Shown one piece after another: positions 26,150-39,258 of a stretch of DNA of 64,000 bases. Origin of the DNA: Trichoplax sp. H2 (lineage: Eukaryota > Placozoa > Uniplacotomia > Trichoplacea); contig NOWV01000109.1 in the NCBI GenBank assembly GCA_003344405.1, positions 62,001 through 126,000 of the forward strand, given 5' to 3'. The translations under genes were made by a program, and so were the position numbers. Position 1 is the first letter of the stretch. Each line of letters starts with the position of its first letter. The notes under the pieces were generated by a model. The model had not been told where the DNA came from, made no database searches, and worked only from the letters and a program-made list of their open reading frames with translations.

Positions 26150-28744
26150 TTCTTAAGCTATTTGTAGACGTTGACTAAAATCTTTCTCACGTTTACTTTT
26201 TCCTCTTATAAAATCCTTATTGGATCAAATAGATGAATGGAATATACGACAAGACTGTACGTACATCCAATAGTAGAAAAAATCTTTGACTGTCAAATTT
26301 TTTCTTTTGATAATTAAAAGTAAAAAACTTCAAATAAAAGCAATATCAAGTTGAATTAATTTCTGATACGAATTCTATCTGAGGATATTATGTGATTGAA
26401 GTAGAAAGCGATTGAACGATAGTAGATAATTATGTAAAGGTTAAGGAAAAAATACCAGTAGCCATGAAAGAAAATACGATGATCAATGCAATCCCAGTTT
26501 GATTTTCTACTAGATGTAGTCGTAATGAATGTGGCTATCTGATGGGAACAATTTTCACTTTTTTAACTCTATTTTCTTCCTTGTAGAAATCGATTATTCG
26601 AAATTAGACCAATTGAAAACTTTTCATGACAATAGATATAATACTATCTCCAGTCTATTTGCTATAAAATCAATTTCACGGTGATAGAAATGCATATGCA
26701 ATGAAAAGGCCAAATAGATCAGTTGAGGAAATTGCTGATAATAATGATAATTTTCCAACTGCGTAGGAAATAATGGAATGCAGACTTAATTGAGTTATCT
26801 ACTTAAAGATAATGAACGTAAATGATTTGATGCTTGCATATGATATAATGGCGAACTGAGCTGAATTAATCGAATATCAAATAATGCGATAGGATTCTGA
26901 TTGGAGAAAAATTAAGTTCAGATTTCTTGCCACCACGCGGATTGTATGTCTATTTACTACTTGTAAAATTATTTGTTTTATTTTTGGTTGTTAATAATTA
27001 TGAACTTGACTTTGATTTGTTTCCCACTCAATTCAATTGTGCAACGATTATTGACTATTTATTATGGAATTAGAGGAAATTAATTGAGTTCGATTTTTAA
27101 ATAGCTAATCCTTTCAGTAATATTCAAGGTAGGGCGTTGCTATAGCAATTATGATAATGAATAGCCTCAATTTCAAACTACACTAATGCCATACTCAATT
27201 TAATAGATGCTTGTTAAACTAATATTACTCTTACCTGTTGATATCTCACAACAAAATTATTTGTAAATCTATTTATAATGATAATAATACAATTGATTGT
27301 TTTAAAATGTTAATAAATCTTGCATTACGCACATGCAGAAATTAGTTAAGGTGATAGAAAGTACCGATCACGTCAAACAAACATATTATTTATTTAATAA
27401 ACCGGTTAGATTTGGATCCCCCTATTATTTACTGAACATACGAGTACGTGATTTTTATCCTTTAACCTTCTATCAGTTGCTTACATGGAGTAATAACATA
27501 TAAATATGAATTAGATATAATAGACAGAATGAGAGAGTAGTGGAGAGAAATAGTAAGAGAAAGAGAGAGTGAACCCATTAAATAAGTAATAGTTATCTAC
27601 TATTCACAACCGATTCTATGACGTATTAAGAATAAATAAAATTCCAGGTAGTAAGATATAATAAATGCATATGCATAAAATGTAGACCGATGAAATGACT
27701 GCACATGAATAACAACCACGTTGTAGTAATGCAAATTAGATCTACATAAAGAAATCAAATGATACATTAAGAAAAAATTGATGAACATAAGATCATTTTA
27801 ATATTTAAAATTTAGATTAAAGGAAATATGGTCATTTCGTTAAATGATAAAACTAATATTTTGCAAATAAGAAGGTATTTGCAATGAATATTGATGATAA
27901 TGCTGTACTTAACCTAAGGACAAGTTCCATTATATATAAAAGTAAGTCTATTTAATAAATTATAGTCAACTTAAAATGCGTAGAGTGATGACCATGTTTT
28001 TAGACTTATCAATCCGAATGGCAAATAGTTCAATAACTAAATGCCATTGAGCGATTTCATGTTACCCAAAAAGTATTTCCATTTAATTTCAACGGGTTAT
28101 TTTTTTACCGATGTTATTATTATACCCGTATATGTACATTTGAACTATGTGTCTGCTACCGCATGATAAAAATAATTGTGCGCTGAATATAGGTAATAAT
28201 GTAATATAATTATATAAAATAAGAACTGATTCAGTAAAAGTATTATTTAAAAACGAAATGTGAGAAACATTCACTAAATACCGTATCAACAATATTGGTT
28301 GTACCTGGACATAAAATTATATTATTTTAAGATGTTAAAACTACCGTATCTAGTATTTATACATAATTTTTAACAGTAATCATAATCGTACTTTCTAGTA
28401 TTCATATACAAACTGCCTCAATGTTAACTGTTAATATAGACCTGCTATAAGTCCTAACCAATTTGGTACTTCTTATAGATGCAATATTGGGAAACTACAA
28501 TCGCAGTGAAGTGAATTAGGCACAATTCTCAATTTGTTAGAATTAAAACATACTTTTAAAGCAGTCATAAAATTTGTGACCTAAGTAATTGTTTTCTAGT
28601 ACATGGAATAGAACGGCTGATTCATTATGTTACATGCTAAATAGTACAGCAGTATCAAATAGACACAGTCATTTTAGAAAATTAACCAGCAATTTTGGTA
28701 TCCCAATATTTCAAGTTCTCGCTTTCAAGTTGAAATGACTGAAC
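26150..28744. other. AT-rich gap between genes B and C
   Basis: About 2.6 kb with no supported exon, RNA gene or repeat. It should contain the promoter of gene B on the minus strand, but no convincing TATA or initiator arrangement was found. Confidence 0.45.
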
Positions 28745-31009
28745 CTAAATTCGTTCGCCTTCAACAGCGAAAGGCAAAGCGACTTCAACAGTGGATTGCG
28801 GTCTTTCACTTTGCGACTGTAGTGTATAATCAAAATAACGTGGACAATCAAATGCTGTTGCTGTTCGATTTCCTTCTTGTTTCATAGGATCCTTTGTTTT
28901 AGCACAAGATGATAACCTGTAATATATAATAACTTGCACTTAATCAAGCTAAATCGACAGCAAAATAACGTCCAATATATACACAAATTTTTATTTCCAT
29001 AGCATATTAACCTAATTTCGTATAAGGGAGGATACGAATAGCCATTAAAAGTCTTTCTTCGTCTCACTTCTTTAGTAATCTCTCGCTTTCTTTTACCCTC
29101 TCTGCAGAGATATACACAACTAGCGATGCAAAGGCCAAGAACTACCAAATTCAATATAAAATAAGATTCAATCAGAAATTACAGTTATAAAATAGCCTTA
29201 TTAATAAAGAGCGCATGCAATGCCATAGAAGTATGATTACGTACTTATTCCAACGACTAAACTTGTAATTATAGCCAACCAATGCCATACCAATAAGCCG
29301 AAAAGACTCCTATTCAAGAAGGGTACCTTTCCAGTCGAATTCGCTGTGAAAGAAAAAGTTGTTGCTGCTGATGGGAATGGGGTTCCTCGCTTAATAATGT
29401 TAGAATCAAGAAGTCGTATAAATTCCGTTGGCATAATCTATAGTTGTAAAGGATAGAGCGATATAACGTTAAAGATCAAACTGAAGACGCTATGATAGCT
29501 TTAAGGAATAAATAGTATAACCTTTTGATTTTGGATGGTTATAGTGAGCTCCCCTTTTGCTAATCGAGTTTTAATGGATTCTTCAGCTAGTAATGTCTGA
29601 GAGTATGAGCCTACTAAATTGAACTAAATAGAAGATACCGTATTATTAGGAGCAAGTTGCATTTCGCTGGTTTATACTACGTATTGGTATAATTCATTAA
29701 TAAGTATATCAGTATTACTAGCTCGATTATGTAAAAAAATGATGTAGCAATGAACCATAGCATAATATTTTAAAGTTAACTAGCATGGAATGAAATTGAA
29801 ACAGCATATCGAGTAATATAAACTGGAGAATAATATGTAGTAATTTTGTACCACTATCGTGGAGGTATCGGTACTATTGGGCTCGATATAGACGGGACCT
29901 AAAAGAGATGGCTAATGAAAGCCACAATAAATAAAAGAAATTATAGTTTTCTATCCAAACATCCATTAACTCTAAGAATATTGTCTAGGGTTCGAAATAA
30001 AGCTTACGTTAATACCAAGCGATGACTTAAACTGATCAAGCGCATTTTCAGCTTCAGTAGCTGGTAAAGCGTTAAAGTTATAAGGATATATAACCTTAAA
30101 GGGCAAAAAAAGACCTTAGTAATTACACTGATCAAGGAAAATGCGATGTCGATAGCTTGTGGCATTATGTTCTACAAGCTAAAGATATCACAAAACAATA
30201 ATCAATTTCGAACTATAACCAAATTTCAAAGTTAACAGTTACATGAAAAGGAACTTCTATGGTGGATCCGTCATCTACAAGAAAATTGTTAGAAGAAAAG
30301 CTTATTAAATTAATAGCATATTTATCATATAAAAACTACTGGTTGCGATACGTTACATAATAACTTAATTCTACAACGAAATATAGAATTTCTTCATCAT
30401 TTATTTATACATAAAGTAAATCCTTTTCTATTCGTACGTCTGTACTGGCAGATATTTTATTATTATTTAGCAATAAAGGGATTCGATCTAAAATTTGGTG
30501 AGTCTTTTATTCGAATTAATATTTAAATTATTGAACTCTAATTATAATTACTAGACATTCGGCGTTTATGAATAATAAATTTAACTTACCGGCGCATTCT
30601 CCAATATAAGGATGTGGCGACTGTCCTAATGGGCATGAAGTTAAACAGTCGCCGGACGAAGCAACAAGATTATTGTGGCAGGAAGTACAGTAAGTAGCAA
30701 CATTGAGGCAAGTGCTACATTGTGCAGCACAAACTATAATACGTAGGGTAGAATGCATAATAAGATCAAGCTAAGTAGGGTTATCATTATTTTAGGGCAG
30801 TGCTTTATTTGCTTCGTACCTTTACACGTAGAGTCAGATTGTGAGGCATAGTAGCCTTTTGGGCAGTCCACAACACAACTAGGAGGAGAGCTATGATAAT
30901 AGTATCCACTTTGGCATTTCTGGCAATTGTTGTTAGCATCACAGCTTTCACAATTGAATAAGCAATCCGCTTTAGCCTTTTCCAATCTCTCTCCTCGATA
31001 GTTTATTCC
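28745..31009 (-). pseudogene. Gene C: leishmanolysin-type tail without catalytic domain, one in-frame stop
   Basis: Minus-strand exons: 31009-30820 and 30733-30590 (two furin-like Cys repeats), 30274-30243 (32 nt), 30178-30016, 29898-29824, 29613-29522, 29437-29245 (stalk plus half helix), 29141-29012 (rest of the helix and a basic tail) and 28916-28745 (tail and stop). Phases match throughout. The Cys repeats, the 32-nt exon and the helix-splitting phase-1 intron are shared with the C-terminal part of gene D. No HExxH, SHWE or other M8 exon is seen upstream. The 163-nt exon has an in-frame TAA at 30116-30118, which argues for a decayed copy. Alternatively it is a young membrane gene with a different exon structure there, since its middle (NALPATEAENALDQF...) looks like real protein. 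The 5' end was not found. Confidence 0.6.
30590..31009 (-). CDS. Gene C: two furin-like cysteine-rich repeat exons
   Basis: The first exon encodes CLFNCESCDANNNCQKC, then CVVDCPKGYYASQSDSTC. The second encodes CSTCLNVATYCTSCHNN, then CLTSCPLGQSP.PYIGEC. Both end in phase 1 at GTACG and GTAAGT donors. The CxxC..CxxC..C..C spacing is that of FU repeats seen in furin-like and receptor ectodomains. Confidence 0.75.
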
Positions 31010-31341
31010 CTAAGAATTAAAAAAGAGTAATTATGATTAGTATGATAAGGGTTATAGCCTTGTATCAAGTTTGAGGATTATTATTAGGGTAATAGATGAT
31101 GAACAATAAGAAGTAAAGATGATAATAAGATTGATTCTGTCCTGAATCAGTGATAGATTTCATATCAATTTTAGATTTGCATCTATGATTGTAATTTAAT
31201 CATAACGGTGAATGAAAGTATATTACCGATACTTTTATCATTTCTGTTTAGTATCATGGAGGGTTATGAGGGATTAATCGGATTGAATTGGATTTTATAT
31301 TGCCTTATGTATATGAATATCACATTATTAGAGTGGCGTAG

Positions 31342-31572
31342 GCTGCAGCCGTACTATTGCACCTTTCTGGCCAGTCAACTCTTCCCTACATGATATCAAT
31401 AATTAAACAACCTACTATGGCTGAGTTAGCTGACTATGCAACAGGAATTAGCAACACACTTCTGGCTGTACTAGATTGGGTTATTATTAATCATACTAGT
31501 AAATTTCCCGTTCAACTGAACGGATACATATATCTAGACAAAGCTATACATTACAAGAAAATTCACAGCTAG
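31342..31572 (+). other. Unrecognised 76-codon open frame
   Basis: Opens directly after a TAG that could also be an AG acceptor. The translation includes QPTMAELADYATGISNTLL and ends IHS before TAG. It has protein-like composition but no family is recognised and there is no clear donor, so it is either a terminal exon or chance. Confidence 0.2.
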
Positions 31573-32110
31573 ATAATTTCTTACTACTGTTTATGTTGCT
31601 TTCTATAAATTGTGTAGCTATGGCAAAAATTACAAGGTCTAAGGTTGATCGAAGTAGAAATATATAGGACGTAGTAAAAGTTGTTAGGCTAATTAGATGC
31701 TCATTTAGCATGGATATCATCTAGTAGTGGATCGCATAGGTAATTGAAATGAAACGATCATACTTCATGCCCTAGCACATTGCATTATTTACTAATTGGT
31801 GGGACAGCAATGAGATTCATATACTCTATACTCTAAACCGTCTTGCGACTCTCAAACGGTTAATTATCACGACCGTTAAATAAACACGAATTTTTTTAAA
31901 TAGGATAGTATAGCTAAGCTTGATAACATTAAGTCAATGCTTCGAAGACTCTCAGCAGGCTAAGAGGAACGGCAACTTTTGTTTAAAGCTAGGTAAGTAG
32001 CACAACAGCGATCAAAATAATAAGATCGTATTAATAAAGTATGATTCTAAGGATTCACTGTACATGATATATGCAATTTATTATAAGATTATACCGTTAC
32101 GCAGCCAGAT

Positions 32111-32284
32111 TCAGTAAGTGTTAACCGTATTAGTTTCCGTTGCGATAGTACTTAAAAATAATTCAGCTATGTCTCTATCACTTTTTAATAAATGACGATT
32201 TGTATCGGCACTGTATGGCTCTGAAATTGAGCTTTCGGACTTCAAAAACGAATCAGATGAAGCTCTTTCAAGTTTGCTGGTAAT
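32111..32284 (-). other. Possible terminal exon: Ser-rich cytoplasmic-type tail
   Basis: A minus-strand frame runs from a possible acceptor (CATTACCAG) to TGA. It encodes a Ser/Glu-rich segment (KSESSISEPYSADTN...) ending TNTVNTY. It resembles the hydrophilic tail exons of this gene family in style only. No transmembrane exon was found upstream. Confidence 0.25.
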
Positions 32285-32963
32285 GGTATGCAAATGTAAT
32301 AGTATACCGTTCTGTATGTTAATTATCCACTTCGAGATACAAAGTGTCCGTCAACGTTGATTCTTTTTCACTAGCTATGCCAGTTAGAACTATTAAATAG
32401 CTCTACTATGACAATTCTCATTCTTCTACTCGAATAGTACTGCTCTTCTCAAAAGATCTCAAAAAACCTTCTAACGGAACTATTTATTATTTGTACTGTA
32501 AGGTCCGTTCATTGTCCTGTTTCTTTTTCTTCGAGAGATGAGAATTTTCTGTTTAAAAGTCCGATATGCATCAATATCTTCATGATGGCATCATAAATTG
32601 TTGTCAAGAATAAAACATTTCCTTTAAAACAAAGTTATCTGCGACCAAAATTGTTTCTCGCTCCAAATGTCGGCCATAGTGATGGCTTTTAGCAATTTAA
32701 TTTAATAATATCTACCACAATTGAAAGCATTACGCGTATTTTTCTGCACTGAAAGCTAACAGCAATGCAGGTATACAATCGCTAATAATAACCGGATATG
32801 GTCAAACTTCCAAAAATATTTACTGCTAATCTCAATCTTAGATGCAGTTAAACCTTCAATTTGTACGAAATGATGGTAAACAAAGAAGGACAAGCTGCCT
32901 GAAAGTATTACAGACTTTAATACGGTAATGTCTTACTGTTCGGGCACGATTAAAGTAAAGATT

Positions 32964-32981
32964 GATCAGATTAATCTGATC
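32964..32981. repeat. Perfect 18-bp palindrome
   Basis: GATCAGATTAATCTGATC reads the same on both strands. No gene context is known. It could be a protein-binding site or chance. Confidence 0.5.
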
Positions 32982-33362
32982 GAGATGTCATAGAAGGATA
33001 GCGAGGCTTTCAATATTTTTTGGTTACTTAAACAATTTTAAGATTAAAGCATTCGCTATGACTGGTAATTTAATTTACCGTAAACTCCTATTTGACGATT
33101 CTACTGATATACTGTAATTAATTATCGATCAATTTACTCAATTAAACAATAATAGCGATACGATGCAATTTGATAGTTTGTTAATTTATAAAATAGATTC
33201 GGATAAAACGAGTCAGTTGCCTAACTCTAGCCCATTTTGCATAAATTACTTTATATATTTCGTTTAAGCTACCCTAGATTGTCGCGAAGCAAGAATCCGA
33301 TAGCCCGAGTAAATTAAATAGGCGGAATTGATAGCAATCGACATGGTCCAAATGGAAGTTAA

Positions 33363-33584
33363 AAAGAAATAGAACCACTAGGCTACATCAATCTATTAAT
33401 TGAACTAGAACGAATCGAAATAGTGTACAATATCGAGGCCAACAACTATCCTTTAAATCTAAACTATATCTGGAATATTTGTTTACAAGGTGATCCTATT
33501 TCTATTAAATTCTCTACTCATCAATACTGTATGATTTTGTACCAATTGACAATCGTTAATAAAGCGCTTATTTGTGAACAGTAA
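33363..33584 (+). other. Unrecognised 73-codon open frame
   Basis: Open from one stop to the next without an ATG at its head. It encodes segments such as GYINLLIELERIEIVYN and HQYCMILYQLTIVNK. The composition is protein-like, but no motif, splice site or homologue is recognised. It may be a relic. Confidence 0.2.
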
Positions 33585-35188
33585 AGGTTTGAATAGATGA
33601 GTTAGCCGCATTATTCCATTAATATGCTACAATAAATCTTTTCATAATATGTGACACAATAGTTCGTATCTAGACAGGTAAATGGGCAGAACTTTTAAAA
33701 CACAAGTGGAAAGACAGTATAAGGTACAGATTTAGGGATAAAGAAAAACAACAAGTTCCTTCGCTTTGATTCATCAGTTTATCCGATTATGTTGAAGGCA
33801 AAGTTCGTCAATTCTTGCAGTAAAAATTGCGTACTAGTTTTGTTGCGATTGTTCAACTACTTCAATAACTTGCTGAATAATCTGTCATTATTGGATTACC
33901 ATCACTTTTCTCCGATGTTGTGCAACGACATCTAACTTACTACTGTTTTCCCTTTTAGCGGTTGAACTTTTAATAACACTATCCAATTCCCTTCGCAATT
34001 ACTACAATACGAGGATAATTGACATAGGCACGGTATAATATAGCCTAGAAGAGCCTTGTGTATTGTCTTGCCTTTCCCTATGTCGGACAACAGTAGAAAA
34101 GCAAACATCCCTTATAGCACTTGAGTGCAATAAGCGCTACCGAAATTGACCCATAAAATACACTCGGATAAAATTGAAATTATACTCAACTCCATTCGCT
34201 ATTTCATGTTATCGTTAGTCTATCGCCGAGTGGCACGGGTGCACGATAATTTAATTTACTTTAAAGATCCACAAGGGGAAAAAAATTAAAAATAATTTGT
34301 AATTGCAAAGTTAAAGTTATAACTAACTTAAGATAATGGTTTATCAAAACATTTCAAGTCCGGTCTTTTTAAAGGATCAAATAGCCTCCGCTATTTCCTG
34401 TATAGTATACCTTTTTGAATAGCACTTGGAGCAACATGATCATGACATTCTGACTGTACACTTATGATCAACTGATCAATATCAATGAATAATTAATCAG
34501 AGAATAAATCTCTTTTTGGCTATCAGAACCGTTCACATCATAATTCGTAACAGTGCAAGTTTGGATGATTTAAAAGAAAAAGGTCTATCGACCGGAAAGT
34601 ATGGTGTGACTTGAAATAGCGGCGAGAAAAGGATGAATAAAATTTTCAACCTTTGGGGTAAAATTGCTGTAGTAGCCTGTAGCACCAATTTTAAATTTTT
34701 CTCGATAGTTTAATTTAAATGTCTCCGCCTGTAGCATAGAACTGTCGTTCAAGGCATAAGTTAGCCGTTATTTATAGAAACGCCCACAACTAGAGTGCAA
34801 AAAAAAATGGAAATCCTGCTTTGGCTACGTTAAAAAAATAAAAATACACCATAGCTGTGTCACTACTAGCAGTAAATCGGCACCTTAGATTGTGGTTTAT
34901 CCCGTACCGATCGATTGAAAAGTAGATAGGTTAGATAGTAGTAATTGGTGGCGGCCCATGATTTATTGACACGAACGCAGGCTACATTCTCTCTGTTTTT
35001 TTAACGATTTCGTGACTAGAGAAGGAGCCCGCTTGCACCCAGTGTACGACTATAATTGCACTGCAATCACTTAAAATCGCCTAAAGAGTAAAAATGACAA
35101 AGGCATATGCAATGTGGAATTTGCTGATAGCATCGTCTGTTTAGCATGGAATGAGATATTAGTTAGAGGAAATAAAATAAGGAACTAG

Positions 35189-35521
35189 CGAAAAATTCTC
35201 TTTATCGCAGCTGTTCTAGAAATATGTGGCGAGCTAGTAATTAACTTAGCCACTAAATCATTGGTAAACTGCAACGTTGAATGTAATGGATATGTCTTCT
35301 ATGGTTTATTGGCTGGCCAATTTGAGGTTTGTCAGTCAGTCTTTAGGAATACGAGTCAAAATAGTTACTTTACAGTACTGGAAGAACTAAGAGAAACGTT
35401 GACGATAGAGCAATCGCCTAACGTGAATAGCAGTGCTATCGCTAGTGAGATAGATGACCTATTCAAGAATGGATTGGTATCAGTTACTGTAACTTTTACG
35501 CTTACAACAAGGCGATGTTAG
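35189..35521 (+). other. Unrecognised 110-codon open frame, Cys-containing
   Basis: The longest intergenic frame in this gap. It runs from after a TAG to TAG and includes CNVECNGYVFYGLLAGQFEVC and EELRETLTIEQSPNV. An in-frame segment before the TAG (FADSIVCLAWNEILVRG) also reads like protein. This suggests either a decayed gene or an exon with a missed boundary. Family unknown. Confidence 0.25.
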
Positions 35522-37084
35522 GCCAAGCGTTATCCCATCTTGAAACTATTACTTACTTTGCTAAGAATACATAAACATAGATCGATATCGAGATAATTAT
35601 AATGACTCACTGCTTGATTTGTAATTAAAACGGGTAGTACGATCAACTAGAGAATGTTGACATGATTTGAGTTTTCATCGCTATCCGATGATTCAGTTGA
35701 CCAGGATTACTATAGGATCATGTCCACATTTTCAAAGTCCATGCTAAAAATACGCTAGAAACAGGTTTAAACTATTGAACGTTTAAAACATTGAGTCATC
35801 AGTGAAAAGATGCTTATTTATTTCGAGACTTCCGCATTCAATTTAAACGGTAAAAGCTCCCTATTAAACTTATAATCTACAGTACTATAGCATTCAAAAC
35901 CTGTCGTTCGTCCGTCGATTACGGTATAAGACGATTAGTTTAGTGTAGATATTTCATGTCAATATTAAAAACACTTACTGACATGAGAATAGAATTAGAA
36001 CTAGAAATCGATGGCTGCTACGACGGCTACATACTGTACTGTGTGCAATGCAAGGCTTAACTGGTCAACTTACCACGCGATTGGAATATCCTCCCAATGC
36101 CATTGGTGCGAGAAAGGCAATCTGGATAGCAAGGATAAGACAACATGGCCAAAATGCCATCTTTTAGCTGGAGTGAATGGCCTTGGATTCAAAATAATAA
36201 ATAATTACTTTTAGCTGTTGCATGCAGTTATATAAAAGTGCACCAGTAGAATTGTACTAAATTGGATGCATAGTATGGCGTCTACTAAATAATTCATCAT
36301 TAATAATTCATATTATTAACGTAGAGTTGACAATAACCTTATTATGAATTCATCATTCAATGTGACACAATAAAATAGCTTAATGTAGAATAGCAAGCTG
36401 AAATATTCATTGACAAGTATTAACTGTAAGTTACCAAGAATTAATTAGATATGATTTACTTTACTGTATTATCTTGTTATTTTTTGATTATTTTAGTTGG
36501 TGAATCAGCACAGCTAATAAGTCTATTTTATTATTGGTTAGCACCTGACTGGGCGATATGGACAAAAATAGGCTACCGCACCATTAATATACAAGAAGCC
36601 ACATGGGTTACAACGAATGAAATTTAAAAAAATGAGCCTTTCTTATAACCTTCAATCCCTTGAGGTCTATACAAAAATATAGAGGCTTATCATTTGATTT
36701 TATCATCTGGAACGATTTAAAAGTTATCCCTAATGTTAGTCAAAGGTATGTTTACCAACCTACCATATGTTCCTCAAAAGCAAGAATGGATTATCCTGAC
36801 AAAATAACCATCAGAGTAATCTTGAAATAACACTGTATCATACATATTAGTGCACTCTAAATAAACTATTCAATGGTCAACGATACCATTCCGAAAATAG
36901 GGATTTAAGATGGCTCAAAGTACGAAAAGAGCTAACAAAAAATCCATTTTGGTAATGGGAAGGTTTATAATACAGTAATATTCGGCCTTATTATAGTAAT
37001 AATAATATCAAAAAATTTTCCAAATGGAAGTGCCTCCTAAACTTGCAAATACTGAACTGTAGCAGTGTGCTTAGTGTACATTTA

Positions 37085-37335
37085 GACAATAAAACTGAAA
37101 CAATTGCATCTGGATAATCTTTTGTACACAATATGGAGCAAAGCATTTACTGTATCATGGAATTATTATGATCATCTTAACATTGAATTAAATAAATACT
37201 CAGTATGCATGTAGCCAGCAAACTGAAAAATTATAATTACACCTGGATAATCTATTGTATACAATATAGAAGTAGGATACTACTTTACTACGGAATCATC
37301 GTGGCCCATTTAACATAGAACTAAATAAACGAATG
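37085..37335. repeat. Diverged tandem duplication, about 130 bp
   Basis: ACTGAAA..(A)TTGCATCTGGATAATCT and ACACCTGGATAATCTATTGTA head two copies. Both proceed through ACAATAT.GA, TTTACT, GGAAT.AT and end in GAA.TAAATAAA. Confidence 0.55.
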
Positions 37336-37841
37336 GAACTATAAAATCTAGAGCAAATTTATGCTCTATAATTATATCATATACCGTACGTTTGCTTCCT
37401 ATGCAAATTCAAAAATATTGAACCCCGGCAACTAAAGAATACATCACTTAGGTTATCATCTCTGCTAGAGTCCAGCAGTTTGACTCTGTAGTAGCAGTGG
37501 GTGGCTAGCTTTGAATACTTTGTTAACTTAGAAAGCAGTTGTTGGCCTTGACTTACTAAGTTACGTAGTCAGTAAGCAGTGGGATATAGATGGACGTATT
37601 ATCGAAATCAGTTGTTCTTCGTTATTATTTCCAAACCTACTTTTCCTCTTTTCTTGATGGCGGGCCAATTCTGGACATTGCCCTTTAACGAAATACAATT
37701 GAGTAAAAGTCTAATTCTCGATGAATTTTAAATGGGAAGCAATACGAAAAGATAATAATACGTTTAGAAATCCATCCACCCTGCAAAAACATATGCGCAC
37801 AGGCTGCTAAATTTATACTACACTTCTCGAAAAATAACATA

Positions 37842-37873
37842 TACCTTACTTCATAATACGATGAAGTAAGGTA
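37842..37873. repeat. Perfect 13-bp inverted repeat with 6-nt loop
   Basis: TACCTTACTTCAT, a 6-nt spacer, then ATGAAGTAAGGTA. It would form a stable hairpin in RNA or cruciform in DNA. There is no adjacent gene and no U-run, so it is not a bacterial-type terminator. Confidence 0.6.
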
Positions 37874-39093
37874 GTCAACTGAGTCCTGATGTATTAAATA
37901 CTTAGTAGGTTTGAAGTAAAAGTAATCTTGACTTGTTGTTTATTTCAGCTTGCAAATTTGAACTATAATTAATACATGGATTACATACCATTTGCTAGAT
38001 TGATTGATATGATATTACGCAATTTAAAAGTAGCATTATAATCTCGCTTAGGACTTTCATAAATCATAGCAGTAAATTGCATGATTAACCAGTTACAGCA
38101 AATTAATCAATGGCCCTCCATAACATTGAACTTTGCTACATGATAATAGAGGCCTTGTATTTTTAAGAGAATAAAGTAAATTGTGAAATTTAATGTATTC
38201 GTTGGGGTTGCACTATCTTGCAGGTTAGGAATGTTTACTATAAGATGCAAAGATGATAAAAATCCCTCCTACTTACATGACTTAATGATTTCTCAGGAGC
38301 CTGTCGTTAACTGCATGGGCGCTTTCCGTATTCATACAGAAGTAATTAATGCACAGTAGTCAGTCTCTTCAAACTACCTTTAAATCGCCAATAAACAGCA
38401 GGTAGCATCTCTGGTCGTAAACAGTGTTTACTGGCGGTTTACTATGGGCAGTACCCCATTCAATCAATTAAAAGAAGTTTCGGTTAATTAACCGTCAACT
38501 TGCTACAAGCATGTCATTACTCTATATTGTAATATGATATGGTGTAGTAATTGCCATCACGATCCCTATGTTCACCAGATTGAAGTAGAAAATTGCACAA
38601 TTACACTTTTAGTCTCACTCACGAATATCGATTTAGCATATTTTATAAATATTACTACTACCTTGGCATATCATATTAAAGTAGTAATAGCAGTTACTTT
38701 TGTTCTACTACCCATTAATTGTCCCTATTCATTGATTGACCTTCAAAATCATCCGATCGTTCTTAAATAATTTTTCTCTCCGTTTCAACATCAAGATTAA
38801 TCAAGTTATGGACTTTAATTTATTACAGTAAATTTTTACCTGGCCTAATAGTGCTCTAATAGCACGTTATAGATACTTACTTAATACGATTGAGCCATAA
38901 ACTTGCAGCAATGATACGTCATGTATACGAAAAAATTCAGTAAAAGCCACCATTACTTCTTGCATTGCAGCCTTGCAATGATATCATTAAGCTCTTAATG
39001 ATGTTATTTTCAAAGCAAAGAATGCCGCAACAGGTGCTCGAAATTTTAAGAACAATGATTGTCTAGCCTTTTAGATGAATCTATTCCTGTTGA

Positions 39094-39258
39094 ATTGAAT
39101 TTATTCCTATCAAAACAATATTACATGAGGCGACAACTTTCTTTGGTTTTGACATGAACGAAACAGTGACAACAGGGGATAGATTTAAAGTCGATAGTTT
39201 GAACCGTAGATATGATGATCCAAATTTTGAAGGATTGTATAATTTATTCTCATGTTGA
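39094..39258 (+). other. Unrecognised 54-codon open frame
   Basis: Encodes HEATTFFGFDMNETVTTGD and a following hydrophilic segment, ending FSC before TGA. It has no start codon or splice partner that I can support. Confidence 0.15.

Noticed and set aside
30820-31200. MKSITDSGQNQSYYH... as the signal-peptide exon of gene C
   Set aside because: No usable donor follows before the next exon and the hydrophobic stretch is poor.
36011-36214. Plus-strand frame with two CxxC pairs (YCTVC, QCHWC) as a zinc finger
   Set aside because: The spacing fits no zinc-binding family I recognise and there are no splice signals; chance is likely.
37842-37873. Hairpin as a transcription terminator
   Set aside because: No gene ends here, there is no U-run, and the setting is eukaryotic.
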